NCBI GenBank assembly: GCA_964458835.1 | Contig: CAYWKV010000001.1 | Location: 50,159 to 114,158 of the forward strand | Origin: JAHJQQ01 sp964458835 | GTDB lineage: Bacteria; Pseudomonadota; Gammaproteobacteria; Thiohalobacterales; Thiohalobacteraceae | Reading direction: 5' to 3' | Length of the DNA: 64,000 nucleotides | Shown: piece by piece, positions 42,964-52,832 of the stretch | How positions within the stretch are numbered: position 1 is the first letter of the stretch | Layout of the letters: the number at the start of each line of letters is the position of its first letter | Program-made: the position numbers and the translations under genes | Notes under the pieces: model-generated | Told to the model about the DNA's origin: nothing | What the model saw: only the letters and a program-made list of their open reading frames with translations | Database searches by the model: none

Positions 42964-45900
42964 ATGTCAACAATAATGAAAACGTTATGCAGACTCTCGG
43001 TTATCGCTTCGTTCGGCAATGTATTCATTGGTCAAGCTGAAGCAGACGTGACGTTTGATGGAACTATGGGCAATTCTGGCGCATTGACTGGGCCTGATTA
43101 TCTCATAGAACAAAGCCGCGGGCAGCGTGTTGGGAACAACCTATTCCACTCATTCGGCAAATTCAGCATCAATGCAGGTGAGAGCGCGACCTTTACAGGC
43201 GACTCGGACATTTCGAACGTCGTTTCAAGAGTGACGGGTGGCGAGCAGTCGATCATAAATGGTGGCCTGTCCGTAACAATCCCCAATGCGAATTTGTATC
43301 TCGTCAATCCCGCAGGGATTGTGTTCGGAGAGTATGCGTCGTTGGATGTCGGGGGTGCTTTCCATGCGTCAACGGCAGACTACGTTGTGCTCGATAATGG
43401 GGGGCGCTTTGACGTAACCAATCCAGCACAAACGGTGCTTTCTACTGGAGCTCCGGAGCGCTACGGGTTCCTATCAGGAGATACTGGCCGTATAAATCTG
43501 TCTGGCGCACACCTACGGCAGACTGGAGAACGCGCGCTGACATTGGTGTCCGGTGGTATCAATATCGATGCATCAGAGATATCCACGCAGAGTGGCCCCC
43601 TCACATTGCTGGCCGTTGGTCAATCCAACGAAGTCACCATTCGTGAAGCTACTACTAGTGCGACCGATGTCGGTCATGGGGGTTCCATAACGCTCAGCAA
43701 TCTATCGGTCGTTGGCGTTGGTGATACATCGAGTCATTCATTCAGTATTAGTCAGGCACGCGCCGGGGAGCTAGTGATTAGTACAGACAGATTGTCTGTT
43801 GATCACAGTAACATCGTCAGCTTGAATCGCAGCCAGGCCGACGCAGGGGATGTTACGTTGTATACCGGAAGCATGTCGCTTACAAATGGTGGTGTCATCG
43901 CGTCCAGAACTCGGGCGCAGGGTAAGACGGGTAGCATTTCAATTCATGCAACTGGTGACATATATGCAACGGACCGCGGTGTGGACGCGCAAGGAAATAG
44001 CGTCGTTCGTAGGTCAGGGGTATTCCTAGATGGTAACGACAAGGCAGGGCGGATTAACCTAGTGGCGCGAAATCTTACCCTCGATGGCGCCTCAATCCTT
44101 GCCGATAGCGGTGATATCAATGCCGACGTCGCGAGAAATATTGTTGTCAATGGTCTGGATTATTCGAGTACTGGGTGGTACCCGGTAGAGTTGTTTAATA
44201 CCCAATGGACATTATCTGATGCGCGTTATGGATCCATTGCGGCTAAGAATGGCAGGAATGGTGGAACTGGTAATATAAATATCCGGACAAATAATATCAC
44301 GCTTATAAACAGTGGCATTGGTGCTTCCGAATACATCACGACTCGCCCCGGCGATATAAATATCAATGCCGCTGGTCTTATATCGATGGACGGCGGCTGG
44401 GTAACCGCCGATTCACGCTCTGGGGCAGACATGTCGGCCGGTGGGATAGATATCGCTGCGGGTCAACTGATAATGGGTAATTATTCCTATATCAGCGCAT
44501 CGGCATATCCGCACCCACCTGTCTTTGGTGTTGTCGACCCGGTTGGGAGCGACTCAGTGATAGTCGGAGGCGATTCGGCCTCAAATGCGGGCGCCGGCTC
44601 CATTAGGATTAATGCGCGCTCTATTGACATCACAGAGAAGTGGAACACACCGCTCACTCTCGAACAGTACCGAATACAGGAAGGAATGGAGTCAGCTCCG
44701 GAGCAAGTCGTTGCGGAAAGCTATCAACGATATCTTGACTACCTCAACACCGACCCGGCATCGGGTATCTATGCGTCAAGTCGTACACAGGGAGGTGGAG
44801 GAACGATTGGGATCGACACAGAAAGCCTTTCATTAAATGGCAGGGCGAAAGTGTCAACAGTTGTTGAGGGTGAGTCCGGCGTTGGCGGCGCAGGGAATAT
44901 AGACATCGTGGCAGATTCACTGCGAATATCAGGACGCGGTGTCGAAAATCAGGACACGGCGGCCATAACCGCCTCCACCACAACGAACGGATACGGAGGC
45001 ACCATCACGGTTCGTGCATCGGAAGTTGCAGTATCTGATGGTGGCCGCATTGAGGCATCAACTACATCAAGCGGTAATGGTGGATCTGTAAACGTCACCT
45101 CACAGGTGGTGGCATTGAAGGATGGTGGGACAATCAGTACCAGCACGACTGATGCTGGCGCGGCGGGCAACATCACAATTAATGCGTCCGACTTGCAGAT
45201 CAACGGGAAACGCGCGATTGGGCAAACCAAACCAAGCGGATTATTCGCTGAAACGTCGGGTAGTGGCAATGGTGGAACAATATATGCCACAGCCAAACGT
45301 GCATTGATCACTGGCGGAGGCCGTATATCGACCGCCACATACTCGCCGGGTAATGCAGGTGGTGTTCGTGTGAAGGCAGTCGAACTTCTTGTAAGAGGTG
45401 AGAGCAGCGCCATTTCCAGCGACAGCATAGGTAATGGAGATGCAGGGCAAGTGAGTATTTCCGGCGGCACATTACGGCTTGATGCAAAAGGCACAGTCAC
45501 CAGCACAACGAGTGGAGTGGGGCAGGGCGGGACCGTCCTCGTCGCGATGCGCAAGAAGGTCGAAATAGACGGCACTGGAACCAGTATTGGCGCAGAAACC
45601 CACGGCGATAGCGATGGCGGTAACGTTTACGTTGACGCAGGGATAGTCGAGTTAACCAATGGCGCTTCTATCACTACGTCTACGACGGGGGCGGGTGATG
45701 GTGGGAATATCGAAATATCGGGTGATGACCTTATTCTCAGGGGAGCGTCCGTAATCCGATCAAATAGCAGTGGCACTGGAGATGCGGGATCGATAGTGAT
45801 CAATACCGAGAAGTCAGTACGACTAGCAGACAGTGCCATCGAGACTGAAGCATCTGAGGCCGGTGGTGGCAATATTACCCTCAGAACGAGAGATATCCTG

Positions 45901-46353
45901 GACATGGATAATTCCAGAATATCGGCAAACGTCAGAGGCGGGTTAGGAACGGCGGGTAATATTGATATCGACCCGGATGTTGTGAGACTTAGAGGAAGTA
46001 CCATTACTGCGAACGCGGTGCACGGCGATGGGGGCAACGTTCGCATTGTCGCAGGTGTGTTGGTGAAGGATGCATCCAGCTCAATCGAAGCATCATCAGA
46101 ATATGGACTCGATGGCGATGTTGTCATCGATGCACCAATTATCGTTACATCACAGGGTCGGGAGGATCCGCATCTGCTCAAGAATACCTCTGTGAAGAGT
46201 CGTTGTCGGGCGGCAAGAACGGGTGAAGGTACATTGGTTGTTCAACCGAGAATGGGCAATGCATCGCACAGTGCTGTCTTTTTCGGTGGTATGGCAGATC
46301 TAGGCATTGGCCGGGCAGTGCCGGTGTCTAGCAATGGCGCTTGTAGCAGCTGA
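42964..46353 (+). CDS. TpsA, large secreted filamentous-hemagglutinin-like exoprotein
   Basis: A 1129-residue protein with a signal peptide (about 1-27) and an N-terminal TPS domain. The conserved landmarks are GNNLFHSFGKFSINAGES, VVSRVTGG and NLYLVNPAGIVFG. The rest is a long right-handed beta-helix made of short repeats rich in Gly, Thr, Ser and Asn. It ends with a short tail containing two cysteines (KSRCRAARTG and NGACSS), perhaps a disulfide that anchors it. It is the likely substrate of the TpsB at 32643. An adhesin or surface filament role is inferred. Confidence 0.9.
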   Translation: MSTIMKTLCRLSVIASFGNVFIGQAEADVTFDGTMGNSGALTGPDYLIEQSRGQRVGNNLFHSFGKFSINAGESATFTGDSDISNVVSRVTGGEQSIINGGLSVTIPNANLYLVNPAGIVFGEYASLDVGGAFHASTADYVVLDNGGRFDVTNPAQTVLSTGAPERYGFLSGDTGRINLSGAHLRQTGERALTLVSGGINIDASEISTQSGPLTLLAVGQSNEVTIREATTSATDVGHGGSITLSNLSVVGVGDTSSHSFSISQARAGELVISTDRLSVDHSNIVSLNRSQADAGDVTLYTGSMSLTNGGVIASRTRAQGKTGSISIHATGDIYATDRGVDAQGNSVVRRSGVFLDGNDKAGRINLVARNLTLDGASILADSGDINADVARNIVVNGLDYSSTGWYPVELFNTQWTLSDARYGSIAAKNGRNGGTGNINIRTNNITLINSGIGASEYITTRPGDININAAGLISMDGGWVTADSRSGADMSAGGIDIAAGQLIMGNYSYISASAYPHPPVFGVVDPVGSDSVIVGGDSASNAGAGSIRINARSIDITEKWNTPLTLEQYRIQEGMESAPEQVVAESYQRYLDYLNTDPASGIYASSRTQGGGGTIGIDTESLSLNGRAKVSTVVEGESGVGGAGNIDIVADSLRISGRGVENQDTAAITASTTTNGYGGTITVRASEVAVSDGGRIEASTTSSGNGGSVNVTSQVVALKDGGTISTSTTDAGAAGNITINASDLQINGKRAIGQTKPSGLFAETSGSGNGGTIYATAKRALITGGGRISTATYSPGNAGGVRVKAVELLVRGESSAISSDSIGNGDAGQVSISGGTLRLDAKGTVTSTTSGVGQGGTVLVAMRKKVEIDGTGTSIGAETHGDSDGGNVYVDAGIVELTNGASITTSTTGAGDGGNIEISGDDLILRGASVIRSNSSGTGDAGSIVINTEKSVRLADSAIETEASEAGGGNITLRTRDILDMDNSRISANVRGGLGTAGNIDIDPDVVRLRGSTITANAVHGDGGNVRIVAGVLVKDASSSIEASSEYGLDGDVVIDAPIIVTSQGREDPHLLKNTSVKSRCRAARTGEGTLVVQPRMGNASHSAVFFGGMADLGIGRAVPVSSNGACSS

Positions 46354-46373
46354 ACGCCAAGGGCGACATAGGC

Positions 46374-47021
46374 ATGCACAGAACGCCGATCAAAATCATC
46401 GTTGCTTTGCTAGGCGGAACTGTTGTATTGGCAACGAATGCATTTGCCTATAATTACCAAACTGGATTCGGCCGTCTGAGTGTGGACGCAGATAACGACG
46501 CGATTGTACACAATACAGATAATTGCACACTGGTAGCGAACCAGGATCAGTCAGATATCGACGGCGACGGACAAGGCGACGTCTGCGATAGCGACATCGA
46601 TGGGGACGGACTAGCTAATGTGACAGAATCTAGCATTGGTACAGACCCGACACTATTCGACACTGATGGAGACGGTTTGTCTGATGGTGCAGAATACAAT
46701 CAATACTCCACTAATCCCACGCTATATGACAGCGATGGGGACAATGTTAACGACGGGGAGGAAGTGGCACGAGGCAGTAATCCACTCGATCAGAATAGTG
46801 TTCCAGCGTACGCGGATGGCGATCTTAATCTGGATGGTGTGCTAAACGTTGGTGATCTGATCATCGCCCATCGAGCAGCCCTTGGCGAAGTAACGCTTAC
46901 ACCTCTACAGCTCGGCCATGGTGACGTGGCGCCGAAGGTTAATGGTATATCAACCCCAGATGGTCAGTTCAATGCAGGTGATATCGTTGTGATATCGCGC
47001 ATGCTATTTCAGATTAATTAG
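46374..47021 (+). CDS. Exported thrombospondin type-3 repeat protein with dockerin-like end
   Basis: A 215-residue protein with a signal peptide (about 1-25). The middle is a series of calcium-binding type-3 repeats (DIDGDGQGDVCDSD, DTDGDGLSDGAE, DSDGDNVNDGEE). The C-terminal 70 residues hold two dockerin-like repeats (GDLNLDGVLNVGDLIIAHRA and GQFNAGDIVVISRML). It starts 20 bp after tpsA, so it is the last gene of the secretion locus. A surface calcium-binding partner of TpsA is likely. Confidence 0.8.
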   Translation: MHRTPIKIIVALLGGTVVLATNAFAYNYQTGFGRLSVDADNDAIVHNTDNCTLVANQDQSDIDGDGQGDVCDSDIDGDGLANVTESSIGTDPTLFDTDGDGLSDGAEYNQYSTNPTLYDSDGDNVNDGEEVARGSNPLDQNSVPAYADGDLNLDGVLNVGDLIIAHRAALGEVTLTPLQLGHGDVAPKVNGISTPDGQFNAGDIVVISRMLFQIN

Positions 47022-47123
47022 TCAGCTCCGCCCACTTACCCGCCAAGCCAGATTATAGCGGCAAACAGTAACTTCTGGATGTCATGGCCGGTGGCTAGAG
47101 TCACACTCAGGAGAGTACATCGA

Positions 47124-47459
47124 ATGCAGCTACCCAATGTCTCAATTACCTGGCAATCGGAGAACGATCCAGCGGCGGCGGTTGGAACTAACACAGTGGT
47201 TACCATCATTCATGGCCAGACGCTCTATAACTACCTGAACCTCCCACGAGATGAGGTAGAGCGCAGATTCCAGAAGGTAATGACCGAGAGAAACCCCATC
47301 CTGGCGGCACGCGAACCAATCATGGCGTCAGCCCTTACCACGCATTTCGATGACGAGTTCATGCTATGGCTCAATGCCGGCGACGAACTGAAGACGATGG
47401 CCGAAGATTTATTTGGTATGTTGGCAGAACTGAATGAAACGCCACCGAAAAATGAGTGA
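47124..47459 (+). CDS. Protein of unknown function
   Basis: A 111-residue, mildly acidic protein with a short beta-rich start and a helical rest. No domain recognised. The ATG at 47124 follows AGGAG (10 nt); the frame opens at 47079. It points toward the convergent gene at 47517, and the 57 bp between them hold no clear terminator. Confidence 0.5.
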   Translation: MQLPNVSITWQSENDPAAAVGTNTVVTIIHGQTLYNYLNLPRDEVERRFQKVMTERNPILAAREPIMASALTTHFDDEFMLWLNAGDELKTMAEDLFGMLAELNETPPKNE

Positions 47460-47516
47460 AGTCGAGTCGTGTGTACTGATCAGTGGTGTTCTCTGATATG
47501 GGGCGAACGTATACCG

Positions 47517-47963
47517 TTATGGTGTAGGAAGACCGGCGACAATGCAAGCTAGCGCGGCAATATCTGCGTCCCCTTGTCGCTGGTCCCATTGGTCGTGAAT
47601 TCGTAAGTCATGCTGTTCCAGCATCCAGACAAGCTCCTCGAACTCGGGAGGGTTGAAATAACCGACCAGCCGCCAGACGTAATAAAGTTCATTCTGTTGC
47701 CCTAAGCCACTGGTAAGAATGGCTGAGAGTTCTCGGGCAACGTCGACAGGCGCTCGAAACAGGACAAACGGAGTCCGTTCAAGGCGGGCTTGTTGGTACC
47801 ATCGCCGGGGCGATGCATGGCCATGGCAGGATGCGATGGGTGTGAGCCCTCGGGCATTGAGTGCATCCGTCAACGGTCGAATGCCCGCCTCAATGGCGCC
47901 ATTAGCGATGGCTTCCTCGTAGGGCTGGAGAGGAGTTTGAATTCGCCCTGAGGTTTGGCTCAT
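47517..47963 (-). CDS. Conserved plasmid protein of unknown function
   Basis: A 148-residue protein with the phrase TPIASCHGHASPRRW (about 41-55) and PFVLFRA, giving a small cysteine-histidine pattern. I do not know its family. The ATG at 47963 has AAAGG upstream; the frame starts 15 bp earlier. It lies convergent to the gene at 47124 and about 125 bp downstream of the KfrA-like gene in the same direction. Confidence 0.5.
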   Translation of the reverse strand: MSQTSGRIQTPLQPYEEAIANGAIEAGIRPLTDALNARGLTPIASCHGHASPRRWYQQARLERTPFVLFRAPVDVARELSAILTSGLGQQNELYYVWRLVGYFNPPEFEELVWMLEQHDLRIHDQWDQRQGDADIAALACIVAGLPTP

Positions 47964-48087
47964 GCTGTTGCCTTTCATAATGCACCGCTGTGGAGGCTGG
48001 AGCGCTACGGATATATTCCGTCCTTCAGCCGGTGGCTATGCTGCTCTGATACGTATGTTATGTATTAAACCGCGTTGGCATTGAAGA

Positions 48088-49101
48088 TCAGCCTTGGCGC
48101 TGTGGTGGTGGCGTCGCCGATAAGGCATCTAGTCGTGCCAGGAGGGCTGAGAAACGCGCCTCGGCTGCGGCTGTCTGTTCGGCGAGCGTCTTTTCCGCGG
48201 TGACAAGGTGGGCTTGGCTATCGCTGAGTTTGCGTCCCAGGTCGTCAATGCGCTGCTGGGCGTCCGTTTGAGCCTGTCTGAGGCGATGGACGTGATGGTG
48301 TTCGGTTTCAAGCTCAGCCTGTACTTTCGCCAATGTATCCTGCAGTCGGTCGAGCTGATGTTGTCGGTCGACCAACTGTGCCTCAAGCGTGCGTTGTGCA
48401 ACGGTGTGCGCATCAATGGCCAAGTGGTGGGCTGCTTCGCGCGCAGCCAAGTCAGCGGTGTAACGCTGCTCCCGTACATGGTACTCGGACACGGCGCGGT
48501 CGAGTTCCGCCTGCAGGCCTGTCTCCCGGGCATGTGCTACCGCGATGTGGTCGTCGAGGGTCTGTTTCAGTTCGGCAGCGTGCGCAGCATGGAGCTGGGC
48601 CAGCTCCGTCTGATGCGCCGCCTGCGTGCACGCCTCGGTGAGCTGACTGGTCAGGTCGGCTACGCTGGCTTCGGCACGGCTGGCCCGTTGTAATGCGTCA
48701 TCTAGAGCCTCTTGTAAGCGGTCCCGCTCGGCTTCAACCGATTGCGCCAGTTCTGTCATCTGTGCGAGTGAAGCATGCGCCTGTGCCAGAGCGATGCGCG
48801 ACTCCGAAACCTGGGTCTCCAACTGGGTGCGCACCGTCGTATAGGCGTCCTCCGCCACACTGACCGCGTTTTTCCAGAGTGTGTGCGCGGCCGTCAGCAC
48901 CGTCTCGGGTATCCCCGGGTGTGTCGAGGCCTCCCGCAATTCTGCGCCCAATTCCTGCCAGAAGAGCCTCAGCGTGTCGCTGATCAGATTCGGACTGCCG
49001 CCACCCAAACGCTCACGCACCAGCCGGTTGGTGGGCAGCACGCCTTCCTCTACCAGCAAGTGACGGGCGGTCTGTCGGATGTCTAGTGCGCGCGGTGTCA
49101 T
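48088..49101 (-). CDS. KfrA-like DNA-binding coiled-coil protein
   Basis: A 337-residue protein. The N-terminal DNA-binding part reads TARHLLVEEGVLPTNRLVRE then LGGGSPNLI (about 10-40), the KfrA_N signature. The rest is a very long coiled coil rich in Ala, Glu and Gln (about 90-320). KfrA proteins of plasmids bind their own promoter and may help organise or partition DNA. An ATG at 49161 would add 20 residues. It is divergent from the recombinase gene. Confidence 0.75.
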   Translation of the reverse strand: MTPRALDIRQTARHLLVEEGVLPTNRLVRERLGGGSPNLISDTLRLFWQELGAELREASTHPGIPETVLTAAHTLWKNAVSVAEDAYTTVRTQLETQVSESRIALAQAHASLAQMTELAQSVEAERDRLQEALDDALQRASRAEASVADLTSQLTEACTQAAHQTELAQLHAAHAAELKQTLDDHIAVAHARETGLQAELDRAVSEYHVREQRYTADLAAREAAHHLAIDAHTVAQRTLEAQLVDRQHQLDRLQDTLAKVQAELETEHHHVHRLRQAQTDAQQRIDDLGRKLSDSQAHLVTAEKTLAEQTAAAEARFSALLARLDALSATPPPQRQG

Positions 49102-49244
49102 GGTTGGCGAGGTGTGGCCGGCGGCAGTGCTACTTGAAACAATAGCAGATAACGCTATCATAATGAATAACTACTGTATGATTTTGTGAGCCTTATAACT
49201 TATGATAATGTATCTTATCAAAACAAATAGAGGGGTCAGGCAGG
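49102..49244. promoter_or_regulatory. Divergent AT-rich control region between KfrA-like and recombinase genes
   Basis: The stretch near 49140-49230 is strongly AT-rich with several TATAAT-like and TTATCA-like motifs (for example TTATGATAATGTATCTTATC). It likely holds back-to-back promoters and KfrA-type operator sites. No single promoter could be chosen. Confidence 0.4.
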
Positions 49245-50258
49245 TTGGACGAAAGAATCGATATCACCGGTGCGCAGCTTGTTGAAGTGGTCACCGACGT
49301 GCTCGATCGGGCACTGTTGCCGCGACTGATCGGTGAAATCAACATTTACCAGGCCTCGAACCCCGTACATTACGCCCTGGTCGGTCGAAGTCCTCACGGG
49401 CGGCGTACCTATATCAGCCGGCTCAACCAAGTCGCCCATATATTTGACTTCGAATCATATGTGGATGTCCCCTGGGCATTGTTGCGCTATGAGCACGTGA
49501 AGTACGTCGTCCAGGAGCTACGTCTACAGAAAGTGGCCCATACCACCATGAATACGACGCTGGCCGCGTTGCGCGCGGTCGCCAAGGAAGCCTTCAACCT
49601 CCGGCAGCTCACCGGCGACGACTTGACGCGTATCCTCAATGTCAAAATGGAGAAAGGTTTTCGGCTGCCGGCGGGCCGGCATATGCCCTCAGGTGAAATA
49701 CTGGCCCTCGTACAGGCCTGCGAGCGCGATCCCAGCCCTGCGGGGATCCGGGATATCGCCATGATTGGTCTGATGTACATTTGCGGCTTGCGCCGGGCCG
49801 AGGTGGTGAAATTGCAGCAGGGTGATTTCGATACGGTCGAGAATGTCATCCGATTCGTCGGCAAGCAGAACAAGGAACGCCAGGTGTGGCCAGACGATGG
49901 AACCCGAGATGCACTGCTCGACTGGATGACGCACCGAGGGGATATCGATGGACCATTTTTCAATCCGGTGAATAAAGCCGGCGTGATCCGCCATCGGGGG
50001 CTGACAGACCAGACGGTCTACAACATGATTCAGAAGCGTTGGAAGCAGGCTGGTGTGCGCCCGTGCTCACCCCACGATTTCCGGCGTTCATTCGTGACCA
50101 ATCTGCTCGAGCACAACACCGACGTGTTGCTGACTCAACGACTGGCGGGTCATTCCAGTCCGACCACCACCATGAAATACGATCGGCGGAAGGATCACGA
50201 GGCGCGACGGGCCACCGAAGTCCTTCACCTCCCCTACTCGCGCGGAAGTCGTGCATAG
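49245..50258 (+). CDS. Tyrosine recombinase (XerC/D-like integrase)
   Basis: A 337-residue recombinase. The catalytic set is complete: R in CGLRRAEV (near 179), K in GKQNKERQV, H-x-x-R in SPHDFRRSF (near 282-288), H in AGHSSPTTT (near 308) and Y in MKYDRR (near 317). An N-terminal SAM-like core-binding domain precedes it. The start is TTG with GAGGGG nearby. A role in plasmid dimer resolution or integration is likely; no att or res site could be recognised beside it. Confidence 0.88.
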   Translation: MDERIDITGAQLVEVVTDVLDRALLPRLIGEINIYQASNPVHYALVGRSPHGRRTYISRLNQVAHIFDFESYVDVPWALLRYEHVKYVVQELRLQKVAHTTMNTTLAALRAVAKEAFNLRQLTGDDLTRILNVKMEKGFRLPAGRHMPSGEILALVQACERDPSPAGIRDIAMIGLMYICGLRRAEVVKLQQGDFDTVENVIRFVGKQNKERQVWPDDGTRDALLDWMTHRGDIDGPFFNPVNKAGVIRHRGLTDQTVYNMIQKRWKQAGVRPCSPHDFRRSFVTNLLEHNTDVLLTQRLAGHSSPTTTMKYDRRKDHEARRATEVLHLPYSRGSRA

Positions 50259-50382
50259 GTGGGAGACAGGTTGAGTCGTTATTGACGCGTCTGCGCTCTT
50301 GAGCTTGCGGTCGTGCGTGGAGTTGCATATCCCCTGAATGCCGCGACACTGTGCACGACATCATCATTGAGATCGGAATAGA

Positions 50383-50967
50383 ATGAATAAAACGCTTGAT
50401 TTCCGCTTTGCACAGGCGCGTCAGCAACTCAGACAGGCGCTGGATCGTGAGGGTTGGCATCTCGACGTTTTTGCTGATCCGGCGGCCGATGGGCCACGGA
50501 TCTTTCTCCTCGATGTTGCGACGGGGTACATACAGTATTGCCAGGCACGGCATGAAACGATGGTGAAAGCCGCCGTGCGATGGACAGAGGCTCGTGGGCC
50601 CTTATGGGATGAGGTTTGCGGCGCATGTGGGACACTGTTGGGGAGCTTGGCAAAGCGTCAATCACCAACTACGGCCGATCAGGCGGATCTCGGGATGCTG
50701 GCCTGCCTATATGTCGCCGGCACTCAAACCTACGCTACCCTGCAGGCACACGGAGATGCGCGTGGTTCGGTCCTCGTGCTGCGTTACCGCAATGCGCATG
50801 ATGGAGAATATTGGCTACGGCCTGCCGCCAAACTTGGCGCCGAACTGCTGACTCCGGAACAGGTGTACGCCTTCGCTGAGGAGATCCTTCAGATCGATCG
50901 GCAAATGCACCCGGAGCGGTTCCCTCGCGCGTCTGTCACCGCAATTCCACGGCGGGGCGACACCTGA
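50383..50967 (+). CDS. Protein of unknown function, first of a coupled pair
   Basis: A 194-residue soluble protein with a helical middle and a CGACGTLLGSLA stretch (about 85-96). No domain recognised. Its stop overlaps the next start by 1 bp (TGATG), so the two products may act together. It lies 124 bp after the recombinase gene. Only position suggests a plasmid role. Confidence 0.55.
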   Translation: MNKTLDFRFAQARQQLRQALDREGWHLDVFADPAADGPRIFLLDVATGYIQYCQARHETMVKAAVRWTEARGPLWDEVCGACGTLLGSLAKRQSPTTADQADLGMLACLYVAGTQTYATLQAHGDARGSVLVLRYRNAHDGEYWLRPAAKLGAELLTPEQVYAFAEEILQIDRQMHPERFPRASVTAIPRRGDT

Positions 50968-51485
50968 TGCCGCGCGCGCCGGGTCTCTTGCCGCTTGTTG
51001 GGTTTCCGGTTCCACCCCAGTTAGCCGCGACGCTGGGGTATTCCGGCGATGCACGCTGCGTGGGTTTCTACTGGGTTGGTCAGAAGTTCCTGTGGGACGA
51101 TGGCCGCCGCAGCGCCACTGGAGCCGACTGGCACGCTTGGCGGGCCTTTACATCACACCCACGGGTCGCGAGGTTCCTTTCGCCATTCTACTGGTACGAT
51201 GATCACGAAGAGGCGCCCGATGGGTTTGTGCTCGATCAGGGCTCGAGTATCGCCTACGCCGGTCCATTAGCCGCAGTCCGTGAATTCCTCGTGAAACAGT
51301 ACCCGCCGGCAGGGCCTCAGGAACCCCTGGTGCTCGACGAGGCGCATTGGGCTGCACTGACGGCGCGTCTTATCCAGGCGCATGCACAGTTCGGTGCGGA
51401 ACGCGCCGATTCTGACGCGACACGAGCAATACGGTTGCAAGCATTGTGCGACTGGCTCGATGGTAGGAGTGTCGGTAGATCATAG
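50967..51485 (+). CDS. Protein of unknown function, second of a coupled pair
   Basis: A 172-residue protein rich in Trp, Phe and Tyr in its first two thirds, ending in a helix rich in Ala and Arg. No domain recognised. Translation is coupled to the gene at 50383. The 42-bp gap to the peptidase gene has a GGGAGGAG ribosome site for the latter. Confidence 0.55.
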   Translation: MPRAPGLLPLVGFPVPPQLAATLGYSGDARCVGFYWVGQKFLWDDGRRSATGADWHAWRAFTSHPRVARFLSPFYWYDDHEEAPDGFVLDQGSSIAYAGPLAAVREFLVKQYPPAGPQEPLVLDEAHWAALTARLIQAHAQFGAERADSDATRAIRLQALCDWLDGRSVGRS

Positions 51486-51527
51486 GAATCAAGCTGCAGG
51501 CACAAAAACAATTGGTGGGAGGAGAAC

Positions 51528-52808
51528 ATGCATAAGGTCGGTGTGGTTGTCATGACGTTTTTGGTGTGGATGCTGTCCGGTTGCGAGACCATGAAATCCG
51601 TCGATCGCGGCTTGTATCAGGTCACGGACTCGGTGTCTGAGCAAGACCGTGTAACGGGCAGAAGAACACTCAGTCTCCAGGACAGGACCCAGCAAATCGA
51701 GAAGGGAAATGCAGCGGCGAAAGAGAGTATCCAGCAGGAGTATGGTGGGAAGCCACTGAATGAGGCACTAGATCCAAAGACATACGCGCGGGTCGTCGGT
51801 ATTTTCCAGAGAGTTTTAGCGGTGAGCCACATGCGCAGCGAGACATGGGAGGTCGTACTGGTACCGGACGACAGCTACAACGCATCCACATTCGGTGGCA
51901 CGATCGTTGTCGTTAACGAGGGTCTGATGAAGCAGGCCGAAAGTGATGACGAAATCGCGGTTGTACTGGGGCATGAGCTTGGGCATGTGGCGGCCAACCA
52001 CCCCTTTGAGACGCTGACCCAGAACCTTATGAGCCAAGCGGTCAGGAGTAAATCGGCCAAGACGGAAAAGTTTCAGGCCGCCTTCACCCATGAGAACGAA
52101 CGCGAGGCTGACAAGATTGGGATCTTGTACGCGGCGCTCGCGGGCTACGATCCGGGGGCGGCGAGCAGAATCTGGCAGCGCATGTATGCGGCCCGCGGGA
52201 ATTCCAGGGTAAGGCAGGATGGCACGCCGTATTGGATGAACCACCCAGTTTACGGGGAGCGTGCCGCAGAAACCGCCTCCTTGGCAGAGACAGTGATGCC
52301 CTACTACACCCCAGGCAAACAGAACCCGCAGTTCGCGGAACTGCTGGAGACTAACGCTCTTTGGAGTCATCAGGAGGCGTCTGACGGGCTGCCGGCAGGT
52401 TCGGGTGGCGGCGCACTGGCGGCGCTCGAAACAGCCACACAAGCCTACACGGCGCATTTAAAAGCAAAGACCGAAGCGGCTCGACAGCAGCGACGTGCGC
52501 AGCTAACAACGTACGCAGACTCACACAGTGCGGTGTTGTCACATGGTCCACTACCGGAAGGAGGATGGGGGATGCGGTTCCGGTATCAGGGCAGTATCAG
52601 CCTCGACTATTTGTCGGTTGTCGCGGTATTCCAGAAGCCGGGTACAGAGCCGTTCATGGTGGCCAGCGAAGTACGTCAGCCAATACGCCCCGGTGATGTG
52701 CTTACGGTGGTATTCAAGGGAGAACAGCTCGCCGGCGTCGATTCAAGTACGTCAAGCATTCGGTATGTGATCGACGATGCCGGTGATGCGTATACACAGC
52801 AACGATAA
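51528..52808 (+). CDS. Lipoprotein M48-family metallopeptidase (LoiP/YcaL-like)
   Basis: A 426-residue periplasmic zinc protease. The lipoprotein signal ends LSGC (C19). The active site is VVLGHELGHVAANH (HELGH near 148-152) with the third zinc ligand in NEREADKIG (near 190-197). Residues about 300-426 are an extra C-terminal beta-rich domain beyond usual M48 lipoproteins (about 250-270 residues). The start follows GGAGGAG. Its cargo could be transfer-envelope protein quality control; that is inferred. Confidence 0.88.
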   Translation: MHKVGVVVMTFLVWMLSGCETMKSVDRGLYQVTDSVSEQDRVTGRRTLSLQDRTQQIEKGNAAAKESIQQEYGGKPLNEALDPKTYARVVGIFQRVLAVSHMRSETWEVVLVPDDSYNASTFGGTIVVVNEGLMKQAESDDEIAVVLGHELGHVAANHPFETLTQNLMSQAVRSKSAKTEKFQAAFTHENEREADKIGILYAALAGYDPGAASRIWQRMYAARGNSRVRQDGTPYWMNHPVYGERAAETASLAETVMPYYTPGKQNPQFAELLETNALWSHQEASDGLPAGSGGGALAALETATQAYTAHLKAKTEAARQQRRAQLTTYADSHSAVLSHGPLPEGGWGMRFRYQGSISLDYLSVVAVFQKPGTEPFMVASEVRQPIRPGDVLTVVFKGEQLAGVDSSTSSIRYVIDDAGDAYTQQR

Positions 52809-52832
52809 CCTTCAGACGACACCCATTCAGTC

